The notes under the pieces: generated by a model
Seen by the model: the letters and a program-made list of their open reading frames with translations, nothing else
Told to the model about the DNA's origin: nothing
Database searches by the model: none
Part shown: in pieces, positions 16,983 to 24,218 of the stretch
Position numbering within the stretch: the stretch's first letter is position 1
Layout: each line of letters begins with the position of its first letter
Translations under genes and position numbers: made by a program
Assembly: GCA_965221035.1 (NCBI GenBank)
Contig: OZ244860.1
Coordinates: 1,488,001 to 1,552,000 of the forward strand
Reading direction: 5' to 3'
Source: UBA6522 sp965221035
GTDB lineage: Bacteria; Pseudomonadota; Gammaproteobacteria; Steroidobacterales; Rariloculaceae
Length of the DNA stretch: 64,000 nt

Positions 16983-18155
16983 TCAATCCACCGGATATAG
17001 TCGCGGAAACCAACGCTCGACTACGTCGAGTGGAAAACCAAGGCGCACCGGCGCTCTGGGCCCTTGCGACACCAGCAAGCCCTTCTTGAGCAGTGTCGAG
17101 AGTATTTCACGTGCCCGTCGCTCTTGGAAACCCGTGATTTTCGGTGCCCGACCTCGCGCGACCTCGCCAACCAACAGTGCCTCGCGAAGCAAGGACATGG
17201 AACGCGGCGGAAGCCGGCCGGCCGCTTGTTCGTCATCCACGTACAAGTTCATACGGCGCAATAGCTCGCCCGGTTGCAGCAGCGACCCCATGAACTTGAC
17301 TTGATCGATGCATACGCGCAGGAAGAACGCGCAAAATTCTTCGAGTTGCTTGGCGGACAGCGGGCCCCTGCCGTCCAGATCACCCTGCCTGGGTGCGTCG
17401 GCGTTGGCAAGTCTGGCTTTGTATTCGGCCGAATTCCGCGCAAGCCCCCGGGCGACGGACCAGATGCTGCCGCCCACTCCGCAACGCAGCAGAAGGGCGT
17501 GGGCCATAAGCCGCGCCACGCGTCCGTTGCCATCGTAGAATGGATGTATCCACAAGAAGCGATGGTGTGCGGCAGCGATGGCGATGATGGCTTGCGGCAT
17601 GGACAGCCGCTTATTGTCGTATACGGCCTGGTATCTATCGAGAAAACGCGGCATGTCACCCGCCGGCGGCGCCACGTGCGCCCCCACCTGCACACCTCCG
17701 TCACGAAATGCACCTGGCACGACCTGTACCCGCGCACCGGACTTTGGGTTCTCGAGCCACAGCAGTTCATCCGGCAACCGTCTACAGAACTCTTCGTGGA
17801 CCCACTTGGCGTAAGTCGCTGAATAGGGAGACACCTCGGGGGCCTCCCCATAATCGATCAAGCGCTGAACCTCGATATGCGCTCGGGCTTCGAGTTGCAG
17901 CACGCGCCTTTTCGGGTCCGAGGAATAGTCATCCGCCAATGCTGCGTCGATGTCGCGTGGGTGGGTGTTGTGGCCTTCGATGAGATTCGAGTAGTAGCAA
18001 TTCATCGAGCGCACCAAGTCGCCGATGCTCGCACGAACGGACTCTTGAATCTGCCCCGACAGGCGGCTGGCGCTCGCGACGAGTTCCACGGCGAGATCTG
18101 TCAACGCCGCGTGCCCGTCACGGGGAAACAGGGGTTCCATGGCGGATGGGATCAT
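16983..18155 (-). CDS. Fic-family protein with N-terminal inhibitory motif
   Basis: The product is 390 residues. The catalytic loop HPFYDGNGRVAR (about 219-230) matches the Fic consensus HPFxDGNGR for AMP transfer to hydroxyl side chains. The segment YSNLIEGHN (about 55-63) fits the inhibitory (S/T)xxxE(G/N) motif, placed before the Fic core as in class II Fic proteins, so the enzyme is probably self-inhibited. The C-terminal about 80 residues look like a winged-helix domain (ITGFQERRAREILSTLLKKGLL). Targets are unknown. The start at 18155 is followed in frame by a second ATG at 18140. It is followed by the KAP NTPase gene. Confidence 0.88.
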   Translation of the reverse strand: MIPSAMEPLFPRDGHAALTDLAVELVASASRLSGQIQESVRASIGDLVRSMNCYYSNLIEGHNTHPRDIDAALADDYSSDPKRRVLQLEARAHIEVQRLIDYGEAPEVSPYSATYAKWVHEEFCRRLPDELLWLENPKSGARVQVVPGAFRDGGVQVGAHVAPPAGDMPRFLDRYQAVYDNKRLSMPQAIIAIAAAHHRFLWIHPFYDGNGRVARLMAHALLLRCGVGGSIWSVARGLARNSAEYKARLANADAPRQGDLDGRGPLSAKQLEEFCAFFLRVCIDQVKFMGSLLQPGELLRRMNLYVDDEQAAGRLPPRSMSLLREALLVGEVARGRAPKITGFQERRAREILSTLLKKGLLVSQGPRAPVRLGFPLDVVERWFPRLYPVD

Positions 18156-18157
18156 AA

Positions 18158-18268
18158 TGCCGTTAATAATGCCGGATGTACTGCCGGATTACAACTTATA
18201 TAAATCAGTCAATTAGATCAATTATTAACCCCTTTTTCAAACTGTTAACGCCGCTATTTATGCCGGAT
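18158..18268. repeat. Direct TGCCGGAT repeats in the Fic promoter
   Basis: TGCCGGAT occurs at 18170-18177, 18182-18189 and 18261-18268, with a related TGCCGTTA at 18158-18165. The first two are spaced 12 bases apart. The intervening DNA is AT-rich. They look like binding sites for a regulator, possibly the winged-helix tail of the Fic protein itself. Confidence 0.4.
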
Positions 18269-18354
18269 TGAAAACTAGACAAATATACAGTGAAACAGCG
18301 GGGGCGGTGCCATGCGCGCATTAAACGACCCCTGACTGGACGCATTTCCGCTCA

Positions 18355-18582
18355 ATGCCCCGAGACACTCGACCAACCAATCGGCTTTCCCATCCGATCC
18401 GGTGCGTTGCGTTGATGCTCGCGGCCAGCATAACCAACGCCCAGGAATCCGTTTGCGACGTCCCGACACAACCCATTGAAGTCCCCATTTTCGATGCCGA
18501 TGTCGTCTTCTTTGGCGAATTGCACGGAAACAAACTCCAGAAACATTCCTGGCGGGAGTGTGCCAACCTTGGCCAGTTGTAA
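18355..18582 (+). pseudogene. N-terminal fragment of a ChaN-like exported protein
   Basis: About 75 residues: a signal-like segment (CVALMLAASITNAQE) followed by IFDADVVFFGELHGNKLQKHSW. The VVFFGELHGN segment resembles the opening of ChaN-type (DUF399) haem-binding proteins, which begin with a V-x-x-GE-x-H motif. The family is normally about 250-300 residues; here the frame stops at 18580-18582. It is judged a truncated remnant left within the accessory insert. Confidence 0.4.
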
Positions 18583-18692
18583 AAGTGACCGATTTGACGG
18601 CCTACGAAAACAGCGTCAGGGCGGAGGGATCCTACCACTTCGTTCTGCCCATTGGCCGGGTCAGCGCCTCTCCGCCTGCCGTGGGCTTGTAG
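18563..18692 (+). pseudogene. C-terminal fragment of an unidentified protein
   Basis: One base out of frame with the ChaN-like fragment, a second reading frame gives VVKVTDLTAYENSVRAEG and YHFVLPIGRV before a stop at 18690-18692. Its amino-acid make-up is protein-like, but there is no start codon or ribosome-binding site and I cannot name the family. The junction of two unrelated fragments suggests a recombination scar. Low confidence. Confidence 0.2.
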
Positions 18693-19350
18693 ACGACGCA
18701 TCGCCGCGGCGGCTGAAGTACTCGTCGGCATCCATTCCGATGATGCGGTTCTCGCGATTCATGGCCTTGCGCCAGCCTGCCTCGATTCTTGCGATCAACT
18801 CCTCCGGGTCTCCAAACACCTCCCGTCCGGTAATCCGAAGCAGGGTGATGTCGAACCTTGCGCAGTCCGCGTCTTTCCGCCTGTCCAGCTCGCGCTGATC
18901 CTCCGCGTCGTCAGTGGCCCGAATGATGTCGATCGCCAGTCGCACGTCCGGGAAGAAGATGTCGACAATCCATCTGCCAGAGATCACGTACTGGCATTTG
19001 AAACTTCCGACCGACTCACCATCGTTCATCTGTCGCAAGACCTGCGAGAGCCTCCTCTCGACGGGTGCCGGATTTCTCCGTTTACGACTCGCCAGGGACC
19101 GGATATTGCTTCGCGCCGGATGGCCTGTCACCGCCAGTGGCTCACCCACCACCCGGGGGATGGCTCCAGCCGATATCCGGGAGCGAACCGTTTTTGGACG
19201 CGTCTGCTCGCCTGCCACACCCTGTTGGCCGGATCTCTGGTTTCTTCCGCGCTCCCGGCGCTTGAACCACGCGTTCCAGTTTCTCTCACTTCTCACTTCA
19301 CTGCTCCGCTCGTTGAATGGACCGTTCCCGAAGGTCCCGGCGGCAATCAA
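18661..19350 (-). CDS. DUF559 (Vsr-like) endonuclease-fold protein with altered active site
   Basis: The frame is 229 residues. Residues about 90-200 match DUF559: KRRNPAPVERRLSQVLRQM, KCQYVISGRWIVDIFFPDVRLAIDI, then RRKDADCARFDITLLRI and GDPEELIARIEAGW. DUF559 is a PD-(D/E)XK-type fold related to Vsr repair nucleases, with catalytic residues in IVDF and VIEVDG. Here the second motif reads LAIDIIRATD, losing the usual Glu and Asp positions, so nuclease activity is doubtful. The N-terminal 80 residues are basic and low in complexity, and the true start may lie further in. It closes the accessory insert. Confidence 0.55.
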   Translation of the reverse strand: MIAAGTFGNGPFNERSSEVRSERNWNAWFKRRERGRNQRSGQQGVAGEQTRPKTVRSRISAGAIPRVVGEPLAVTGHPARSNIRSLASRKRRNPAPVERRLSQVLRQMNDGESVGSFKCQYVISGRWIVDIFFPDVRLAIDIIRATDDAEDQRELDRRKDADCARFDITLLRITGREVFGDPEELIARIEAGWRKAMNRENRIIGMDADEYFSRRGDASSTSPRQAERR

Positions 19351-19470
19351 GCCAGCTTGAACCGTCGTTGGTATGATGGTGGATGGATGCGCTCCTTTTG
19401 CGCCAGTCCCGTTTCTGGACGAAGTGCAGAGAAACTACCGACGGCAGATACTGCCCGAACAGGTGCGTGC

Positions 19471-19487
19471 CTGTGATAGTATCGCCA
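19471..19487. promoter_or_regulatory. Weak Zur-like operator before cassette 2
   Basis: CTGTGATAGTATCGCCA matches the Zur consensus at 10 of 16 positions and has the near-palindrome GTGATA-G-TATCGC (one mismatch in six pairs). It lies 27 bases before the proposed start of the small His/Cys protein that heads the second receptor cassette. It is weaker than the sites at 2890 and 10627. Confidence 0.3.
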
Positions 19488-19513
19488 CCGCCAAGTCAGG
19501 GTACATCAAGATC

Positions 19514-19825
19514 CCAGTGAACCGGATTCGCAACATACTCGTCAGGAAACGGTCGGCCCTGGGCCTGTTCGCCGGCCTTCTGATCGCCGGGCAGATCTAC
19601 GCCGTTGTGCATGCGGGCGAATTCGGCCCGGCTCCCCATGAGCACAATGGCGTTGTCTGTATTGCAGTCTCGACAGACGAGCAGGAAGGGCTCGTTCCGA
19701 CTGCAAATCTGACCGCGTCAAAATTCACCGCCCTGACCTCCGCCACACTCCGGTCGGCGAGGCAAGCACCTCAGGAGCGCCCGCGCTCGGTTCGACCTCC
19801 GCCCACAGGTCCCCCCTCAATCTAA
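19514..19825 (+). CDS. Small membrane-anchored His/Cys protein (DUF2946-like)
   Basis: The product is about 103 residues from a GTG at 19514; the frame is open further upstream but that part does not look coding. It has one hydrophobic helix or signal (about 12-32), then HAGEFGPAPHEHNGVVC, a short variable part and a proline/arginine-rich tail (RSVRPPPTGPP). The layout of helix, His cluster, single Cys and RxPP tail recalls DUF2946-type small proteins found beside metal-uptake genes. A periplasmic metal-binding role is inferred. It lies 94 bases before the cassette 2 receptor and behind a weak Zur-like box. Confidence 0.5.
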   Translation, partial: PVNRIRNILVRKRSALGLFAGLLIAGQIYAVVHAGEFGPAPHEHNGVVCIAVSTDEQEGLVPTANLTASKFTALTSATLRSARQAPQERPRSVRPPPTGPPSI

Positions 19826-19919
19826 AACCTTTGATTCCTTGCACCGATAGGTGCGTCCGCGCGATGGTGCGCTGCGCCGTTGTCTTTGCGGAATTTCAAA
19901 CGTTTATGGATTGAGACAA

Positions 19920-22124
19920 ATGACCAGACACACATCCAAGCCGGTGGCGCTCGCATTCGCTGCCGCACTCACATTTCCAAGCGCGCTGCCAATTGCTGCG
20001 CAAACAACTCAGGCAGGCGACGACGAGGGCGTCGTGGAGGAGGTTTTCGTAATTGGCGATCGCCGCGCATACCAGGGAAATTTCGACAACCTCGAAAAAC
20101 CATCGGCCGACCAGACTATCGATGAAGACCTGCTTCGCGAAGTCGGTGCGATCAACCTCAATCAGGCGCTGGACCTTTCGGCATCCGTTGCACGCCAAAA
20201 CAACTTTGGCGGTTTGTGGAACAGCTTTTCGATTCGCGGCTTCTACGGAGACATCAACTTGCCCAGCGGGTTCCTGGTGAACGGATTCAATGCTGGCCGC
20301 GGGTTCGCCGGCCCACGGGACCTGGTGGGTATCGTGTCCGTGGAAGTGCTCAAGGGGCCGCGCTCAGCGCTATTCGGGCGTGGCGAGCCCGGCGGCACGG
20401 TCAATCTTGTGACCAAGCGGCCGCAATTCGAGACGTTGGGGGACTTCCGTGCCACCTACGGGAGCTGGAATCAGATCCGTTTCGAAGGGGATTTCCAGAC
20501 CACGGCGGGAACCAACGACGAAGTCGGGCTTCGCATCGTGGCATTCCAGGAGGAAGCGGAGAGCTTCAGGGATACGGTGGAGACAGCGCGTTTCGGCCTG
20601 TATCCGTCGATTACCTGGGATATCTCCGAGAATACCAGCGTGACCTACGAACTCGAGTTCACGGAGCAGGAGATTCCCTTTGATCGGGGTGTTGCCTTCT
20701 CGGAAGAATATGGTTTCACGCCGCGTGAGACGTTCGCAGGCGAGCCCGGTGACGGACCCATCAGGACCGAAGTTCTTGGTCATCAGCTCGAAGCCCAGCA
20801 CAACTTCTCCGATAACTGGAGTCTGCTTGCCGGTCTTGGATATAGAGATACGTCCTTTGAAGGCAACGCATCCGAAACAAACTTCGGCGGACGCCAGACC
20901 TATTTCCTGGATGGGCAAACCCTGTCGCGGTTTTTCCGCTATCGAAACTTTGAGTCGGACTATCTTGTGGCCCGAGCGGAAGTTGCGGGTGAGTTCAATA
21001 CAGGCTCACTTCGTCACAGGCTGCTCGTGGGCGCCGACTATGACCGTTTCAACCTTAGCTGGTTTATCCTGCGTTACCGGCCAGGGTGGTTTCCCGGCGG
21101 GACGGATATCAACACGCTCGATCCGGCGCAATACCTTCTGTTGGATGTGTTCAATCCGGTCTACGGCCGGTACCCGCAACCGGTGCCCGGGCCAAACACG
21201 AACCGCGATGAAATCCTGAATGGATTCGGCATGTACATACAGGACCAGATCGACATCACGGATCGGTTTCAGGTTCGCCTGGGCTTGCGCTGGGACGACT
21301 TCGAGCAGGATTTGATCAACCTTCGCGCGACGCCCGCAGCGACGACTACGACATCGGATAATCGCGTCTCACCGCAATTTGGCGCGGTTTACTCGGTCAA
21401 CGACGGCTTGAGCCTGTACGCCTCCTACGGAGAAGGCTTCCGCCAACAGGCAGGGTCCGACTATCAGGGCAACCAATTCAATCCCAACCTGACCGAGTCA
21501 GCAGAGGTCGGGCTCAAGCTGGATGTGGCGCAATTTTCCCAGGAAGTCTCCGGCTCGCTCACGTTTTCACTGTTTCGGCTGAACCAGAGCAACATTCTGG
21601 TAAACGACGATCGGCCGGAGGTCGTGGCACTGGGGGGGTGGTTTTTGCATGATGCAGGCGAAGCACGCAGCCACGGGTTCGAAATTGACGCGGACCTTGC
21701 CTTCCGGAGCGGCTCCAATCTGTGGTTGTCCTATGCCTACGCAGACGCGATATTCACCACCACCAATCCCGAAGCCGACTGGGGTGTGATCATCGAAGCC
21801 GGCGACCCACTCATCAACTCGCCGGAACACCAGGCAAACGTGCAGTTCAGCCAGAGTTTCTCGGTGGGAGACATGCCCGCGCAGGTGGGTGCCGGCATTC
21901 AATACACCGGCGAGCGGCTTGGCTTCACTGCCTTTGACTTCTACTTGCCCGGCTATACCACCGCTCGGCTCTTTGGCCAAGTCCGACCCAGCGAGCGGTT
22001 CATCATTCGACTTGACATGGACAACGCATTTGACGAGGTGTACTACACCAATTCGTATGCGGACGTTTGGGTCGAACCGGGCGCACCTCGTCGCTACCGT
22101 GTCACCGCGTCCTATACGTTCTAG
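19920..22124 (+). CDS. TonB-dependent siderophore-type receptor (cassette 2)
   Basis: The product is 734 residues from the ATG at 19920, preceded by a GAG-type ribosome site and followed by a signal peptide (VALAFAAALTFPSALPIAAQ). The plug contains EEVFVIGDR (TonB box region), NLNQALDLSASVARQ, SFSIRGF and VEVLKGPRSALFGRGEPGGTVNLVTKRP, the last typical of siderophore receptors of the FhuE/FpvA type. The barrel ends in ASYTF. It imports a chelate or similar ligand. It heads the operon with a membrane acyltransferase-like protein and the ABC/DUF3526 genes, matching the order of cassette 1. A strong hairpin follows its stop codon. Confidence 0.88.
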   Translation: MTRHTSKPVALAFAAALTFPSALPIAAQTTQAGDDEGVVEEVFVIGDRRAYQGNFDNLEKPSADQTIDEDLLREVGAINLNQALDLSASVARQNNFGGLWNSFSIRGFYGDINLPSGFLVNGFNAGRGFAGPRDLVGIVSVEVLKGPRSALFGRGEPGGTVNLVTKRPQFETLGDFRATYGSWNQIRFEGDFQTTAGTNDEVGLRIVAFQEEAESFRDTVETARFGLYPSITWDISENTSVTYELEFTEQEIPFDRGVAFSEEYGFTPRETFAGEPGDGPIRTEVLGHQLEAQHNFSDNWSLLAGLGYRDTSFEGNASETNFGGRQTYFLDGQTLSRFFRYRNFESDYLVARAEVAGEFNTGSLRHRLLVGADYDRFNLSWFILRYRPGWFPGGTDINTLDPAQYLLLDVFNPVYGRYPQPVPGPNTNRDEILNGFGMYIQDQIDITDRFQVRLGLRWDDFEQDLINLRATPAATTTTSDNRVSPQFGAVYSVNDGLSLYASYGEGFRQQAGSDYQGNQFNPNLTESAEVGLKLDVAQFSQEVSGSLTFSLFRLNQSNILVNDDRPEVVALGGWFLHDAGEARSHGFEIDADLAFRSGSNLWLSYAYADAIFTTTNPEADWGVIIEAGDPLINSPEHQANVQFSQSFSVGDMPAQVGAGIQYTGERLGFTAFDFYLPGYTTARLFGQVRPSERFIIRLDMDNAFDEVYYTNSYADVWVEPGAPRRYRVTASYTF

Positions 22125-22133
22125 GCGGCTTGA

Positions 22134-22166
22134 GTCCACGGCGCAACAACCGGTTGCGCCGTGGAC
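22134..22166 (+). terminator. 14-bp perfect hairpin after the cassette 2 receptor
   Basis: GTCCACGGCGCAAC, a 5-base loop (AACCG) and the perfect complement form a 14-bp stem just 9 bases past the receptor stop. No T-tract follows, so it may stabilise the receptor mRNA or partly reduce read-through rather than end transcription fully. Confidence 0.6.
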
Positions 22167-22198
22167 CAGCTCTGTAGTGATTGCGTGACCCTCAATCC

Positions 22199-23359
22199 AT
22201 GACCAACGAAAACACCGCAGCAGCCCGGATCGCGTCGCTCGATATCTTGCGCGGCGTGGTCATCCTTTTGATGATGCTGGATCACGTTCGTGAACGCTTT
22301 TACATGCATACACGAACCGGTGACCCGATCTTTGAATCCATTGAGCCCGACCTCTTCATCACGCGTTACATCACCCACCTGTGCGCACCGGTATTCATTT
22401 TTCTGGCAGGGCTTTCCGCATGGCTGTACGCCCACCCGGCCAACGGTCCTTATCGATCACCAAGTGCGTTCCTGGTCAAGCGCGGCATGGTCATCATTAT
22501 GATCGATCTGGTTTTCTACTATCTTCTCTGGGCCGATAGTTTTCCCTCGTCGCTGTTCCTGCAAGTGCTCTTTGCCATCGGCTTGTGCATGATTGGGCTT
22601 GCCCTGGTTTGCCGACTGAACTACTGGTTGCTTGGCGCTCTAGGCCTTCTCATTGTATTTGGCCATGACGCCCTGGGGCCCATCGACCTCGAACCAGGCG
22701 GGATCGGTTATGTGCTGTGGACAATACTTCTCGACCCCAACGATCTTGGGCAGTTCGGTGGATTGACGATCAGTATCTCGTATCCCGCCTTGCCTTGGTT
22801 TGGAGTCATTCTCCTCGGCTACTTTGCCGGCCCGTTGTATGCGAAATCATTTCCGAAACCAACCAGACAGAAATATCTGCTTGGCATTGGTTTGACCAGC
22901 CTTGCGCTACTGCTGTTGCTCCGAGGTTTCAACATCTATGGGGAAAGTCTGCCTTGGTCGGTACAGGGCACAGCGGTTGAAACCATCATGTCGTTTGTCA
23001 ACTTTACAAAATATCCACCTTCTCTCAATTTCCTGTTGATCACACTGGGTAGCGGGCTATTGCTCCTGGCGTGGCTCGAGTCAATCCCTGGCCGAAGCAA
23101 GGTGTTGCGTGCGGTTCAGGATTTTGGTTCGGTACCATTGTTCATATATGTGTTGCACTTGTATGTGTTGTTGGCGGCTTACTGGGCCTTGTTTCTTGTG
23201 TTCGGCCCGACACACGGGGAGCGCTTCGGCTTGAGCAGTGTCGCGTGGATATGGGTGGGGACCATTGTATTGGTGCTCGCGCACTATCCTGTTGCGAGGG
23301 CGTTCGCGGCCTACAAGCATCGGGAAAAGCGCAACAAGGCATGGCTGAGTTACTTGTGA
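22199..23359 (+). CDS. Multi-pass membrane protein, DUF1624 / heparan-alpha-glucosaminide acetyltransferase-like
   Basis: The product is 386 residues (ATG at 22199; a TTG at 22181 is possible). The N-terminal RIASLDILRGVVILLMMLDHVRERF is the hallmark of this acyltransferase family, including the conserved Asp and His in the first helix region. About ten membrane helices follow (HLCAPVFIFLAGLSAWLY, and others). Family members transfer acyl groups from the cytosol to acceptors across the inner membrane. It sits between receptor and ATPase in cassette 2 and has no counterpart in cassette 1. It may modify an exported compound, but this is inferred. Confidence 0.78.
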   Translation: MTNENTAAARIASLDILRGVVILLMMLDHVRERFYMHTRTGDPIFESIEPDLFITRYITHLCAPVFIFLAGLSAWLYAHPANGPYRSPSAFLVKRGMVIIMIDLVFYYLLWADSFPSSLFLQVLFAIGLCMIGLALVCRLNYWLLGALGLLIVFGHDALGPIDLEPGGIGYVLWTILLDPNDLGQFGGLTISISYPALPWFGVILLGYFAGPLYAKSFPKPTRQKYLLGIGLTSLALLLLLRGFNIYGESLPWSVQGTAVETIMSFVNFTKYPPSLNFLLITLGSGLLLLAWLESIPGRSKVLRAVQDFGSVPLFIYVLHLYVLLAAYWALFLVFGPTHGERFGLSSVAWIWVGTIVLVLAHYPVARAFAAYKHREKRNKAWLSYL

Positions 23360-23495
23360 ATCGCGTTAACCCAAGTGCTGTATCCGCCAATGAGGGTCGT
23401 GGCGTGCACGCTCAACTTCACAATCCATGGCAAGACCCCCGCGTCTCGACCACAGCTGCCGCACCCAAGGCATTGCCATTGTTTCAGGGATCAAG

Positions 23496-24218
23496 ATGAT
23501 GCACATGCTCGAAGCACAGTCGCTCAGCGTAACGCGCTCCGGCCAGGAAGTGCTGAAGGACGTATCCTTCAGCGTCGCCCAAGGGGAGGTTCATGCCCTG
23601 CTTGGCGGCAACGGCGCCGGCAAGTCCACCACCTTGCTGACGTTTCTCGGCTTCCTCACGCCGGTAATGGGCAGCGTGCATGTTCAAGGCCGCGACGTGG
23701 GCGATGATATCGGCGCCGCACGCCAGGCCATCGCCTACCTGCCCGAAGCGGCGGCCTTGTACGGCCACCTGAATGCCTACGAAAATCTACAATATTTCCT
23801 TTCGCTCGCGGGGACGAACGTGGACCGGCAACTGCTCGATTCAGCCTTGGACCGCGTTGCCTTGCAGGCTGAGGCCCGCGAAATGCGCATGCAAACCTAC
23901 TCGAAGGGCATGCGCCAAAAGGTGGCGATCGCCATGGCCATCCTGAGAGAGGCTCCCATCCTGCTGCTGGACGAACCGACTTCGGGTCTGGACCCCTTGG
24001 CGATCGATGATTTCAACCGGCTGGTCAGGGTTCTCGCCGAGGATGGTCGGACCATTCTGCTGGTTACCCACGATGTCTACGGCGCCTGCCATGTGGCCGA
24101 CCGGATCGGCCTCCTGCACCAGGGCGAACTCGTCGGCACCTTCGACCGGCCAACTGGAATGGACCGTATCGACACCGAGGAGGTGCATTCCGCATTCGCA
24201 ATGCAGGCGGCAGCATGA
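23496..24218 (+). CDS. ABC transporter ATP-binding protein (cassette 2)
   Basis: The product is 240 residues. The start at 23496 is chosen because CAGGGA lies upstream and it leaves a normal ATPase N-terminus; the frame remains open upstream. Walker A GGNGAGKST, signature YSKGMRQKV, Walker B ILLLDEPTSGLDP and H-loop VTHD are present. Its signature is identical to that of the cassette 1 ATPase. The last four bases overlap the next start (ATGA), so it is coupled to the permeases. Confidence 0.88.
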   Translation: MMHMLEAQSLSVTRSGQEVLKDVSFSVAQGEVHALLGGNGAGKSTTLLTFLGFLTPVMGSVHVQGRDVGDDIGAARQAIAYLPEAAALYGHLNAYENLQYFLSLAGTNVDRQLLDSALDRVALQAEAREMRMQTYSKGMRQKVAIAMAILREAPILLLDEPTSGLDPLAIDDFNRLVRVLAEDGRTILLVTHDVYGACHVADRIGLLHQGELVGTFDRPTGMDRIDTEEVHSAFAMQAAA

